Part shown: positions 43,694 through 54,870 of the stretch, piece by piece
How the letters are laid out: every line of letters begins with the position of its first letter
Position numbering within the stretch: the stretch's first letter is position 1
NCBI RefSeq assembly: GCF_910592395.1
Contig: NC_088313.1
Coordinates: forward strand, 16,818,437 to 16,882,436
Source: Lineus longissimus
Lineage: Eukaryota; Nemertea; Pilidiophora; Heteronemertea; Lineidae
Direction of reading: 5' to 3'
DNA length: 64,000 bases
Position numbers and translations under genes: made by a program
Notes under the pieces: generated by a model
The model's database searches: none
What the model was told of the DNA's origin: nothing
What the model saw: only the letters and a program-made list of their open reading frames with translations

Positions 43694-45928
43694 ATGGCTG
43701 CCCGTCTGCTCCACCATGTGGAAATAGGCGTCAAAAATGGCCTGGAAACCGTTCATAAGTTCATAATTCGTTACAAATTCCGCCCTGTAGCTTGTCGGGA
43801 AAATGATATTTCTAAACAATGGTTATTGTTAGCCGGATCTACCCGCTTTGTTGTGACTGAAGCAAAGAAATGTTGGCCATCTCGAAGCATTTTGTATGCC
43901 GGTAGTACATTTTATGCAACACCCTGTAAATTACATAACAAGTCCTGCCAGAAAGGGGACGATGTTTCATCAGACTCCAAGAGGACTAAGCTTGTTGCAT
44001 CACTACAAGATAGCAAGGAAAACAGTTATGATTATATATGTCACTGGCACTCTGGGCAGGAGCAAAATACTGCAATAAAAGCCGAAGATGACAGCATTGC
44101 TATTGGCAATAGCGGCGTCATAAGCACTGGATTAGAACATGCAGATTCAGTTTTCAATGTGGCCCTGGAAGTAAATAATGTTGCAGACTGTGTCAAGAGA
44201 GTATCAGATAATGGTGGGGAAATTATCCGCTTGCCGAGGACAGTTCGGGACGATGATGGGCATGTGACTTACGCAACAATAAAATCGTGTGTTGGAAACG
44301 TATTGCACACTCTTATTGACTCGTCAAATTACAGAGGAGTGTTTTTACCAGGGTTCAGCTCCGTGAACTGTGATCAGGACCTACCTTTCGTCAATCAAGC
44401 AGAAAATTGTGATGATAATAAAGTGACAAGCCCGTTTCAAGGAATAGACCATGTTGCCTTTGCTTTAAACCGAGGATATTCACGGGATGTCATGAAGTGG
44501 TACAATAAAGTATTTGGGATGGAAAAGTTCAAAATCAACCGGTAATTTCCCTGAATAAAAGATGAATTTTCTTATCTATCTCCACATTTTTCAATACAAT
44601 TCTGACTGTGACATATCTTTACATGCTCAAAAAATATCAAGTACAAACCATCTATTCTTTATTCCAGAGATGAAGATGAAGAAGAAGGATTTGTTCTTAA
44701 AGGAAACAATATTGGCCTCAGGCTTAGGGCCATGAACTACAGAAGTTGCCATGATCAGGGGGACCAGAGCACTGGTCTGAAGTTTGTCATGGCAGAGTCA
44801 CTACCTCATCAGGGTAAGATTTACTGATATTTTTTAAATCAACATCAAGGATCGGCAATAACTTATCATATCATGCTTTAGGTAAATTTGCCTTCCAGCT
44901 GATCCCACAAAAAATGTAAAAAATAGTCTGGGTTTTGCAGCACTCAGGCTATCGTTAGGACCCAGTTGGAACATTGATTTCACACCTTACGATTGGAATC
45001 TGTAAAAGCTGTCTTTTAGTGTGCAATGGTCAGTGCATTTCTCATTTCAGGTCCAAACCAAGTGGACACCTTCCTCAGGGAACATGGAGGACCTGGCGTT
45101 CAACATATAGGCTTATACTCCAATAACATAATCGATGCAGTTCAGAGTATGGCAGCAAGTGGAGCGTCTTTCATGGACACTCCTCCGACTTATTACTCAA
45201 AGGTAATGGATCATCCATAAACAATCAAATAATCAATGTCAATGTGTTTCACAATGATCAGGTTTGACTCCCTCCCCCTCCTTGAATCCTAACTGAACAG
45301 TTTTAACAAGCGCTTTTCCCCCTCACCCTTTCCTGACATTGTTAGGATTGTGAAACACATTGATTTTTATGCGTGCAGGGATTATTGTAAACTATGTTCT
45401 CCAATCATAGACCAATGGATGCTTTTTTAAATAGTTATAATGTGTTTCCCTTCTTCTAAAGGTGGGCAAGCTGGAGGAAATAGAGTCATCGGGAGAGGAC
45501 CTTGACATATTACAGAAGTATGGAATCCTTCTGGATTCGGAGGCAGATGGGAATGTAGGCACTACTGAAGAGGAAAAGTAAGTTGCATTAGAGTTTCATC
45601 CCAAACATGCAAAATGAAATGTATACATTTTTGCCAGCTACGATTCCGAGCATGACAAATCTTGTCGTTGCATTGTCTTGTAGTTAGTATTGTTGACAGC
45701 ATCAATCATGGTTACTTTTGAGTGACTAAAACTTGCTTCATTTTCAGGTACTTGATGCAGGTGTTCACAAAACCACTCTTCGATCATGACACATTCTTTC
45801 TGGAGATCATTCAGCGGTGTGGAGCGACAGGTTTTGGTGCTGGAAATATCTCAGCATTGTGGAGATCAGTAGAGGCATTTTTTCAATCAAAGAAAAAGGC
45901 CAAGTTACAGGGGGATGGCAGCTGTTGA
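43694..45928 (+). CDS. HPDL: 4-hydroxyphenylpyruvate dioxygenase-like protein, complete, five exons
   Basis: Homologue of HPDL, the mitochondrial non-haem iron enzyme reported to make 4-hydroxymandelate for the coenzyme Q head group. Exons: 43694-44541, 44668-44813, 45051-45202, 45462-45577 and 45748-45928, all GT-AG, 480 residues. Both vicinal-oxygen-chelate domains are present. The iron ligands are seen at His253 (IDHVAFAL), His350 ([10 protein letters not shown]) and Glu440 ([19 protein letters not shown]). Late blocks match HPDL rather than true [44 protein letters not shown]. The start at 43694 ([13 protein letters not shown]) matches the family; an upstream in-frame ATG at 43598 is less likely. 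The protein is about 110 residues longer than human HPDL, much of this from a Ser/Lys/Asp-rich insertion around residues 60-145. A poly(A) signal follows. Confidence 0.95.
45240..45362. repeat. Fold-back element in HPDL intron 3
   Basis: A 16-bp perfect inverted repeat (caatgtgtttcacaat at 45240-45255; reverse complement at 45347-45362) encloses about 90 bp, with further pairing of atcaggt and cctga next to the arms. Likely a small non-autonomous element within the 259-bp intron. Confidence 0.75.
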
Positions 45929-46072
45929 TGATTGTGTGTTTAGGACCAAGTAACCATTGTTATAGGAATTGAGGTACTTTGAGAAAATCAAGGACAGACG
46001 TTTTTGCACTTATGTTGTTGTGAGAAAAGTTTGATCTTGTGGCATGAATGTTTGCCCCATGTAGCTTTTTGA

Positions 46073-46078
46073 AATAAA
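46073..46078 (+). terminator. Poly(A) signal AATAAA of HPDL
   Basis: AATAAA 145 bp after the HPDL stop codon, followed by T/G-rich sequence from 46098 (tttcttttgtgtgttttttc), a normal downstream element. Confidence 0.75.
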
Positions 46079-46904
46079 TGCTTTAAATGATCAACTCTGG
46101 GTTTCTTTTGTGTGTTTTTTCAAAGAAACATGAGTAGTTTTCTGCAAAATAACACGATAGTGAGCCAAGACAAATAATGCTGCAGGTTGTGCCTTTGTCT
46201 TTGAGGGGAGTGATAGCGTTTCAAGATGGTGTGCTTGCCTTATTGTGATGTTTTTGCCCTCGATCTGTCTCGATGGTGAATCCAGTCTTGGCAGAGAAAA
46301 TTCATAGGAGTTGCACACAAGCTGATGGTTTGGCCCTCACTGAACTTGCTCGATGTAGACTCCCTGCCGAGTGGGCAGCCCATTGCGACATCCCAATTCG
46401 GTCTCCTCGGGTTCGGGAGGAAGGAGGCCGGTCGACTGCATCTGGAGTATGTAGCTCAATGAATCCAGTCTTTGTGGAGGAGTTACACAGGGGCTACTCC
46501 ATCAACCAGCAGGCAGAACTGTGCCTTGTCTGGGAGACCTTGATGAATGGTGGCAATGATATGGTCAAGGTGAAGACCAGTTAGAGTTTCTTTGGAGACG
46601 AGTGAACGATATTTGCTGTGTATCAATTCCTTGCAGATTGTGTCTTCAATCCCTCCACATGACATTTGATCCTTCTAACTCCATCTCTTAAATCCCTTTT
46701 GCTCGCCAGACAAAGGAAATTGCATGCACATACTGGTATCTGATTGTGTTGTGCAATATTGTCACTGGGTGTCTAAAGAGTAGGCCATGCTTCGATCAGA
46801 GATCAGCACCAACATTCTGAACAAGGGTTGATACAAAAGTTAGAGCAGACTGGACCAGATGACACACTGAATAGTAGAATAACAACTGGTATAAGACACA
46901 AGAG
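46079..46904. other. Spacer between convergent HPDL and ZCCHC4
   Basis: No known gene. A 103-codon plus-strand frame at 46273-46584 has an internal duplication visible in DNA: tgaatccagtctt followed by ggcagagaaaattcatag, and again tgaatccagtctt followed by tgtggaggagttacacag. It is more likely repeat-derived than a gene. Confidence 0.45.
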
Positions 46905-46910
46905 TTTATT
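46905..46910 (-). terminator. Poly(A) signal AATAAA of ZCCHC4
   Basis: Plus-strand tttatt gives AATAAA on the minus strand, 72 nt past the ZCCHC4 stop codon. Confidence 0.7.
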
Positions 46911-46981
46911 TTGTATAACTCCCTGGACAATAATCATACATGCAATTTATGAAAACTATATCCGTGTCCTGTAAAAGTCGC

Positions 46982-49900
46982 TCATGATTTCTTCTGTCTC
47001 TGTTTTCTGAGTTTCCGTTGTTTATATGCACGGTTCCCTGCGTTGTTTTTCTTTGATGTTTCTGGTTTTTCTGTCCTCTTCTTTTTCCTTGGCCGGTCCT
47101 CAACACTTTGAGACTCATCATGCCTGAAAAATTAATGGAGGACATGAGTTTTGATGTTGCACTTGTTAAATATCGCTACTGCTATGTTGACATGTTGTTC
47201 CCAATGTGATTGTCAGTAACAGACAGCACAATAAAAAGGGAAATAAAAAAGTGGAAGCAAAATGGTCATAAATGTAGTCCCTCCTTTCTGCCATATAATG
47301 CAATGCATGATGGGATAGCATACTCAAGGAAGTCTGAGAGTTGACACACTTTGTCTTCAGCACATACCTTTTTTGAACTTTGACACTGTTTTTATTGGGA
47401 CAGTCCCTCCTTTTGTGGTCCATTTCTCCACATATGTGACACCCTGTAACAATACAAGAGATTATAATCAATTCAATACCCTTCACAATCAACCAACATT
47501 AAAAGGAACTGATTGATGAGAACATTTATAAGATGGGATTCAAGCCAACCAGGTCATTCGCTGTATCCACTAGGGTCTCACAGATCACACATTGCCTTTC
47601 AATTTCAGACAGAATGATTAACATGCATGTAGACCAACTAGGTTTAGCTTCACTTGCTACGGCCTAAAATAATCTATTTAGTTGAGAAACCTACCTTCTA
47701 AAGTTCGTCCACATGAATGATCAGGCAGTTCGCAGCAGTTACATTTATTGCAATGAACACGAGAGGACTTCACACATGTTTCGCACTTGAAGCAATGAAC
47801 ATAGGCTCCGCCATCCTGAAAATTCACGTGAAACAATTGAAAAAGATTTTATTGAGCAAATAAAATCAGGACTAAACGAACCTCATGCAGACATTCTTTC
47901 ATAGCAGGATTTTTATTTGTTCTTTAAAAATACACTAGCACAATTCGAGCTCATCAACGAGCATGCAGTAGTCAGGAAGTCCTTGCCTAATCTGAGGCCT
48001 CATAGAGCTGGTGGTAAATGTTATTCAAGTTCTGTCTTGGGATGGTTTAACTTTGGAATATTCTCCTTGAAAGACTATCACCTTGAACAAAGAAACTGTC
48101 TCACCTTAGATGTACATGCATCACATACATCACAGTGTACATTCTGCTTGGAAACATATCTCTGGCACCTTGCACACAATCTGAAATGAAAGATGACATG
48201 TCTGACTGTAAAGGATTCTACTGACATACATGCAGTAGGAAACGAAACAGAACAAGCCATGAACACAGGCTTTTCCAGCCTTGAAGAGGAGAGTTATCAA
48301 GACAACTCTCTAATAAGGAAAGCTTGTCAGTCCTAAGGGTGTCTCCTAAAATGGGGAGATTCCACTGAATTTCAAATTCAAAGGACATTTTATGAAAATA
48401 TATTTGACAGGTACTGACTTGTAGGAATCCTCTGGCAGGATGACATCGATGGGAGGGATATTTGTAAATATCCTAACAGGAGATCCTTGCTTCCTCCCCA
48501 TGGGGCCACCATGGAAAACAGCATGGTTAGAATAGTCAACCTGCAATGAAACATAAAGAAACATGGAGAAGCAGGTAACTTACCTAGGAAGCAACAGTAT
48601 TCTGACTGTCGTAACAAATGTATGATAGAAAAAGAGTTAAGTGCTATGTGTAACTTCTGCAGACAGCGCAGGTTACTTCTGAGTGGAATTTCGGTGTAGC
48701 CGCTAACAGGCAATAAATCCTTTAAAAAGACTCTCTTTACGCCTTCAGGGACAGAAAACTGTACCTTATAATCGAGCATGGTAAGAGTGGGCAGGAATTC
48801 TTCTATCTTTTTCTCCATGAAGTATGGAAAAATCCACATCAGTGGAAGATTTTTCTCGTGTTTTCCTGAAGTGAAAAGAAGCCAGTACAAAGTTCTGATC
48901 ATCAAAATCTGACCCCAAGTGCTTCACAAATGAGCTGCCACCTGTGATCATGATTGCATGGATTCACTTGGTCAATACTTACTCCATTTTTATCCCTAAC
49001 AGTTTTGGATGACTTCTTATCCCAGTCTGAGTCAAGCTGATCGAAAGGAGAGATTCCAGGTAGAAGCAACAAACATATCAATTTACCTTCCACTTTCCAC
49101 TCTTGCATAATCTTCTTGACAGTAAATGCGATGACTTCGACCAGTCCTCCAAACGGTGGATCAGTCACGACCACTAGCTTCTCATTCCTCAAGAATTTTG
49201 TGTAGATCTTCTTGCTCTCCTCACCGCCAAAGAAATGATGGTTGAACATATTGTAACGGCAGAAGTGGTCGGGGCTAAAGAACTGTTGCTGAATGAGACA
49301 AGGGGTAACCTAACTATGAGAAGAGTCTCATCGGAACAACCTCTAAATGGACTCACCATTTTCAAAATTATGACTTACGATAAGTTGAGTTGACGTAAGT
49401 CAGGCCACTATTCACGAACATGAGTTACACTCAAAGCCACTGAATACATGTAAGCTTCATGCTCGAACCAAGGCTTATTTATGTATGAACTGTACACATG
49501 TTGTAGTGGTCACTTTCAGTAGGGTATTTCTGCCAATGGGGCATCATATTTTGCAGACTTGACGGACAACTAATAGGCAATCTCACTTACATATCTGTGA
49601 TCTATATCCAATAGGAGGGCTTGCATGCCAAGGCTTGATTCATCAGACGAAATAGCTTCGAAGATCCTGGGTGATCCTACACAGAGTACATGCGTAAACC
49701 CAAGTCTCCTGAACGTTGACAACATGAAAGATACAGTCTCATCCGAGAACAAGTATTGCTGAAATTAAAGACAAAAGGATTATTATTTACTATTTCAATG
49801 ATCTACACAAAACAAAGTCACAATCAGTACCAGTATTCAGTCTCAGAGTCTTGACTTACATTCAAAGTAATACTGTCACAATCTTTGCGTCTCTGCACAC

Positions 49901-51350
49901 TGAATAGCAATGACAAGTCACAATCACAGTTGTGTGTCTCCGTACCACTGACTCACAGTAAAACTAACAACCTCACAATCACTCCTCTTGTGTCCTAACA
50001 CAATCAGTACTGTTGAGTCCAATGACAACTATTAATGTCACAATCACCGTCTTGGTATTGATACTAATTATCAAATTAACAAGCAATGGGTTCTCTTCAA
50101 AACTTGAGGGAAACTTACAGCATTAGTTTTCTTGTTGTCCAATGGTTTGAGTAGATGGCTTGGTTTCTGGAGATCAGCATCAGTGACTGGTGACAGAAGT
50201 TTGTGGTCTTGATGGGACGGCTTGTCTTTTGGTATCAGCAGGACGTTGCAGGTTTGACAGAATGTCCTGGATGATGCAGGTGTCAGTTTAGCTTTTTCGA
50301 AACTGAAACACATCAATCAAATTTGGAATGTTCCCAACCATTTTGACATGTTTGATGACAAATCACACCACTCGTTCCAATTTCTGTATCAAAATTTGGA
50401 AACAAATGAATATTTTCAAACATGATTCAAGGATTTTAGAATTATGGATGTTGCTGGCTTTATTTATGGTACTGTCATAAATCTTGTGCATAAGTGCCAC
50501 ATCATAGACGGATATATATAATAACTGCCAGTGCTCAAAATCATTTTTACAATTCTTTAGGTTCGAACTCATTAAGCCACATCATGCTTGCTGAGTAAAA
50601 AAAAATGAGAAGCAGAGTACGTGTCACGTGAACATTCAACTTCTCAATTCATGAATTGGAGCACTTTTATCATTACATCAAAAAGAGTCGACACTCTTAA
50701 TCTTTCAGTCAAGCCCACAGGGTGAGCTGGTTTGAAAGGAACATCATGGTAAACATCCATGTTCACCTTGTGTAATACTCTCTGTGAGAGTTTGGTGGCT
50801 GACTCTTCCTGTTCATGTCCTCTCTGGCATTCAACTTTGCCTCTGACACCTTCTCTCCAACCTGTTGGAAGAAGCTACAATCCTTCCTATCACGACACGC
50901 AGAACAAGCGTAGAACTTTTGAACTGTTGCATCTTCTCTAGCCGATTGTTTTATATATCGCTGGAACAGGAGGGTCGGACCTGCAGAGTGAAAAGGGTTT
51001 TTTTTTGAAATACAAACAAATTTGTGCGAGTTGTACTGTAAAAACCAACCCACCCTATCAATGGGCTCGATGGGGTAGAGGAGTGTTTACAGTATGGATA
51101 TTGGATATGTACCGTCCCTGTGAGGCTGTGTATTATGTACGGGCAGTTATGTACTGTACACTGTACACTGTACAGCTGTGTATCCGGGAGCTCAGGCTTG
51201 AATGAAAGGTGCAGAAGTTTCCATGCACTGTGCCTGTCAAAAAGACGATTACCAACATACTTGACAAAACTCACCATGGGGGCAGTGTGGAGCGTTCTCC
51301 AAGGGGCTTTCCAGACAAACATCAACGCCACAGCTGTTCTCCTTGGGCAT
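46982..51350 (-). CDS. ZCCHC4: ZCCHC4, 28S rRNA N6-adenosine methyltransferase, complete, eleven exons
   Basis: Orthologue of ZCCHC4, which installs one m6A in 28S rRNA in the nucleolus. Exons: 51350-51275, 50980-50767, 50302-50119, 49758-49591, 49288-49087, 48865-48765, 48540-48419, 48180-48105, 47815-47695, 47443-47368 and 47123-46982; all GT-AG, 493 residues against 513 in human. Order: GRF-type zinc finger (CPHG at 23-26, then [17 protein letters not shown], Cys51, Cys54, Cys60); FCQTC; Rossmann methyltransferase with LLLDIDHRY and the catalytic DPPF at 257-260 ([11 protein letters not shown]); [27 protein letters not shown]; a Cys/His-rich DHHC-like region (about 358-415: [31 protein letters not shown]); a CCHC knuckle [14 protein letters not shown] (423-436); and a Lys/Arg-rich tail typical of nucleolar proteins. 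A mismatched upstream ATG (51370) is out of frame, so 51350 is chosen. Confidence 0.97.
48303..48368. mobile_element. Worn MITE-like repeat, copy 3
   Basis: Contains aactctctaataagga, ctaagggtgtctcct and gggagattccactga, matching the ends and middle of the family at 29776-29945. It lies in ZCCHC4 intron 7, about 50 bp from the exon-7 donor. Confidence 0.5.
49815..50050. repeat. Degenerate minisatellite in ZCCHC4 intron 3
   Basis: Six or so copies of a tcacaatca core, some as gtcacaatcagtact, spaced 25-50 bp. Units have diverged too far for a fixed period. Confidence 0.6.
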
Positions 51351-51409
51351 TTTAAATCTTGTAAATCCATGAAATCTTATAAACTAATTCGGGCGCCATC
51401 TGTGATCCA

Positions 51410-51536
51410 CTAGAAGAACTCCTACATCCTTCGATGTGTATTGAGGATGTTACAAATCGCGAGTTTCCCACGTTGGAGAGGCGATTTGTTACATCCTCGA
51501 TATACACTTCGAGGGATGTCGGAGTTCTTCTCTCTA
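51410..51536. repeat. Long hairpin (fold-back element) in the ZCCHC4 5' flank
   Basis: Arms 51410-51460 (ctagaagaactcctacatcc...tgttacaaatcgc) and 51481-51536 are near-complete reverse complements, about 50 bp each, with a 20-bp loop. A single related arm recurs at 55867-55919. The near end is 60 bp upstream of the ZCCHC4 ATG, so it sits in its 5' UTR or core promoter. Confidence 0.85.
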
Positions 51537-51699
51537 GATTTCTAGTACGTAAGAGGATATGAAGATAAAACAATATTTGAATTACAAACTATAAACTGCA
51601 ACTACATAATACACTGGAACTATGATGGTGACCCAGAAGTATTAAGGTAGCAGGAAGGGTTGGGCGTTTGTGGTTTCTGAGTCTGAGGGGGTTGGTGTC

Positions 51700-51761
51700 T
51701 GTTGACTGTGCTTTAAGAGAGACTAGGCATGGCGCCAGTCTCTCTTAAAGCACAGTCAACA
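51700..51761. repeat. Perfect 25-bp-arm palindrome, right half repeated at 52078
   Basis: Arms 51700-51724 (tgttgactgtgctttaagag...) and 51737-51761 are exact reverse complements around a 12-base loop, aggcatggcgcc. The loop, right arm and following bases (51723-51784) recur with one change at 52078-52139. Confidence 0.85.
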
Positions 51762-52077
51762 GGCATTTGGTCTCAGTATTTGGGTTTTGATTGCCATGAC
51801 TGTACCCCTGTAAAAGTCAGAGGAGGAGAAGTTTGGAATGATGAAAGCATTGAAGAAGAAGAAATGTTATTATTGAGGAAAGCAAAATTTATTATGAGAC
51901 TAGAAGGCAGTGTCCTGACTTGATTATTTTGAAAATGGCGGTCTGAACACATTAAAAGGTGGAACATGGCATTTTATCGACTTTGAAGTGCTCCGCAGTT
52001 AAAGGGAGACTATAGGCAGCAGCTAGGTAGGCAAGATAAAGTCATACAAATTTGCCAATAGGGGTCAGTCATATCTC

Positions 52078-52139
52078 TAGGCATGGCGCCAGTCTCTCTT
52101 AAAGCACAGTCAACAGGCATTTGGTCTTAGTATTTGGGT
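52078..52139. repeat. Second copy of the palindrome right half
   Basis: 62 bp nearly identical to 51723-51784 (one substitution, tctcag to tcttag). The left arm is absent here. Confidence 0.85.
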
Positions 52140-52297
52140 AAGTACAGAATCAAGGCAGCTCAGAGAGCAATGATTGAACGATGCTGTGGACAAGTCCAAG
52201 GATACTGCATCAGTCACGACCAACTTCTCATCAGAAAGCGTCACCACCAGCATATTCAATGTTCAGTTCCAACCTGTACCAGTCCAATGCACGCCTG

Positions 52298-52425
52298 TCA
52301 TGGTCAGCAGTGGTCAGCTTAGCGCGATATGGAACATTCTTCCGAAACTCAAGCGAGGGAAGTCTGCTCATTTGCCTATCTCGCGCACTGCTCCTTCTTG
52401 TCAAATATCGTAGTGAAATCGTGGT
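52298..52425. repeat. Direct repeat, copy 1 (partner at 54224-54352)
   Basis: About 125 bp, close to 90% identical by eye to 54224-54352, including agcttagcgcgatatggaac and ctcaagcgagggaagtctgc. Both copies are open on the minus strand with shared words MSRLPSLEF and KNVPYRAKL. It could be part of a mobile element ORF or a decayed exon; no family recognised. Confidence 0.75.
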
Positions 52426-52659
52426 ACAGTGGGGCGTCCTCGAGGATTGCAGCTGGTCGGACAGACGTGAGGTGGAATGTGGGCGGCTGCACTTCTTCGT
52501 TGATGTGCGATGGCAGATAGCACAGTTGTTGCGTTGCATGACAGCTGAAAGTGAATGTGATATCATAGAACTGAGGCGTTTGCAATGAGACTATAGGTGA
52601 AGTAGAAGCAAGGAGTGAAATGGGCCATCTTCCAGTGACTAATATACAGAGTAAGGGCC

Positions 52660-53500
52660 CTTGGTGTTGTTAGATTCAGCATTGAATGTATTCCTCGTAC
52701 AAGCGTGAATAGTGTGGACATACAGTGAGAGGTGAGAGACCCCTATTGACTACTTCTTGTAACTTTATCTTGGATATTATATTAGTATTGAACTTCTAGC
52801 CATGGAATATGAAGAAATTGAAGTTGTAGGCATGGAATATGAAAAATTATTCAACGGTGAAAGACATTATTCCATGAGGCTTTGCCGTGATCGCAAAGGA
52901 CGCGACGTGATTGGTTCACATGCTAATGAGGTATGATAATGATAATTACCTCTATAATGCTACTTGGATAGCGACTGTGTCATTGACTGCAACAGTGGTC
53001 TATGTAAATGTGTACCTGTAATGTCAATGAAGTATGATGAGGTGATGACGATAGTGCAATTATTAAATATTGGCAAGAGATCATACTGCAACATAGGTCT
53101 TGTTTTTGACAGATGACTGTGCGACATTCCCATTGGGTCTTGTTAGAGTCAGCGCTGCATGTATTCCTTGTACAAGCTTGAATAGTTGTGACGGACTTTG
53201 AGGGGTGAGAGACCCCTATCGGCTACTTCGTCTAACTTTATCTTGCCTACCTAGCTGCTAGCAATAGTGCCCCTTTATCAAGACTGAAACCCACAGTGTG
53301 GGGCTAAGAAATTACCTTTATAATCCTAGTTGGATAACCACTGTGTAGATGATTTGAAGAGTGCTCTGTGGATGTGTGCCTGTAATGTCAATGAAAGTAT
53401 GATGAGGTGATGACGATAGTGGAATGACGAAATATTGGAAAGAGATCTATTCCTAGAAGAACATATGTCCTATTTTGACTAGGTGGCGCATTTTAGAATC
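52660..53500. repeat. Two tandem copies of a repeat unit of about 360-470 bp
   Basis: Unit 1 begins near 52660 and unit 2 near 53133. Shared phrases: tgttagattcagc/tgttagagtcagc, gtattcctcgtacaag/gtattccttgtacaag, gaggtgagagacccctat, and cctgtaatgtcaatgaa...gatgaggtgatgacgatag. Unit 1 is about 110 bp longer between these anchors because of an insertion that holds the exon-like frame at 52801-52932. Confidence 0.7.
52801..52932 (+). CDS. Short exon-like open frame, function unknown
   Basis: ATG at 52801 opens 44 codons, MEYEEIEVVGMEYEKLFNGE followed by RHYSMRLCRDRKGRD, ending at GAG|GTATGA, a usable splice donor, with an in-frame stop soon after. A ten-residue internal repeat (MEYEE/MEYEK) is visible. 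The composition is acidic then basic and protein-like. It lies within a tandemly duplicated repeat unit but only in the first copy. It may be an exon, a repeat-encoded peptide or chance. Confidence 0.25.
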
Positions 53501-53596
53501 AGCAGTGAGCACTGTGTGTAACATGGTGGAGGCAGCGGAGATAATAACTGTGTCGAAAGTATTGTTATAGGGCCTTCCCTAGGCCCATGGGGTTAA

Positions 53597-53697
53597 ATTT
53601 ACAATCCACGATTGAAAAGACGTAGTTTGATCGCATTCAACTATAAATCCATTTACCGATGACCTTTTGTTGGGCCATGATCGGGGATTGTAAACTG
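53597..53697. mobile_element. Small MITE, copy A
   Basis: Ends are inverted (ttacaatccacgatt against gatcggggattgtaaa). The interior (tagtttgatcgcattcaact, then accgatgacctttt) is found in reverse complement at 56229-56353. Confidence 0.75.
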
Positions 53698-54223
53698 TAA
53701 ATGTATTATGGACTGGGAGACACAAGTGAAATAGACCAAAACAAGTGATTTTGGGGCTTTGGTTTAGACGCATGCCCCACATGCGCCATGCGGGATTATA
53801 CGGTTCATGTGAACTTGTTGACATCTACATGATCTAGTGCTGTTATTGGTCATGGTACATGGTAGGCCTAATCATCATGGCTATATGTTTCAGGAAAAGC
53901 TCGGAGTAAAATGAACTGCCGATGAATAATGATGTTGTTCATGTTTACCATGTTTACTAGTACATAGCCATAGGGTATGCACTGGCCAGTGCACTTTCTG
54001 CACGTCGTCATGGTCATGTACGTGATACCGTAACCTTGCATATTTTGTTTTTTGAATGCACATGCTTTTTGGGCAAAATCACTTGTACCAACACTAATGA
54101 ATAATGTCTTCTTATCCCTATGACTCCATACACAGTGAGGGCATTGTCCCATTCCCATCAAATGGTAACTTATTGTACCGTATTAGGGTGGAAGTTGGGG
54201 AGCAGATACCTACCGTTGCACGC

Positions 54224-54352
54224 CTGTCATAATCAGTAGTGATGAGCTTAGCGCGATATGGAACATTCTTCAGAAACTCAAGCGAGGGAAGTCTGCTCAT
54301 TAACATATCTCGCGCACTGCTCCTTCTTGTCAAACATCGTAGTGAAATCGTA
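54224..54352. repeat. Direct repeat, copy 2 (partner at 52298-52425)
   Basis: Same segment as copy 1 with scattered substitutions and a small change where tgcctatctcgcgc becomes aacatatctcgcgc. A minus-strand frame stays open through it. Confidence 0.75.
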
Positions 54353-54870
54353 ATGGAAAACGTCTGGCTTTGCGCCAGACGTTGAGACTAATAAGTGAAG
54401 AACTGATAGGTAAAGAACTTCTACTTGCGCGAGACTGCTCTGATAAAATTATCATTGCAGAGACTACGGTGACGTACACATATATTTTTTACAATCAAAA
54501 ATGCCCTCAAAAGACGACATGGAATGATTATTTTATTGATATTTCCTACTATATACCTTCCAATTATCACTTTATACAAATAGATCGGCGTTAGGTCGCA
54601 TGCTTTTCTTTCCTGGTGACACTATAAAGCAAAATAGTTGCAACCCCGTAAATGCGCTATAAGTCCAATAATAAGTGACGGTGACCCGTTATAAATGTTT
54701 CGCCAGCTTCGCTTTTTTGCCGCTACGCGGCGCGTTGGGCCCTTGCGTCAAGATATCAGAAAAGTATGTACCGAGTGAAACAGAGTCTTTAGGAGGATTT
54801 TAGATTACATTAATTTTTTTAAAAAGGATAGGAAGCCCCTCTAGACTCAGTAGGATTTTGTTACTCTTTT

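Noticed and set aside
47528-47585. Possible minus-strand tRNA in ZCCHC4 intron 9
   Set aside because: A B-box-like ggcttgaatccc is present, but acceptor and D stems do not pair convincingly.
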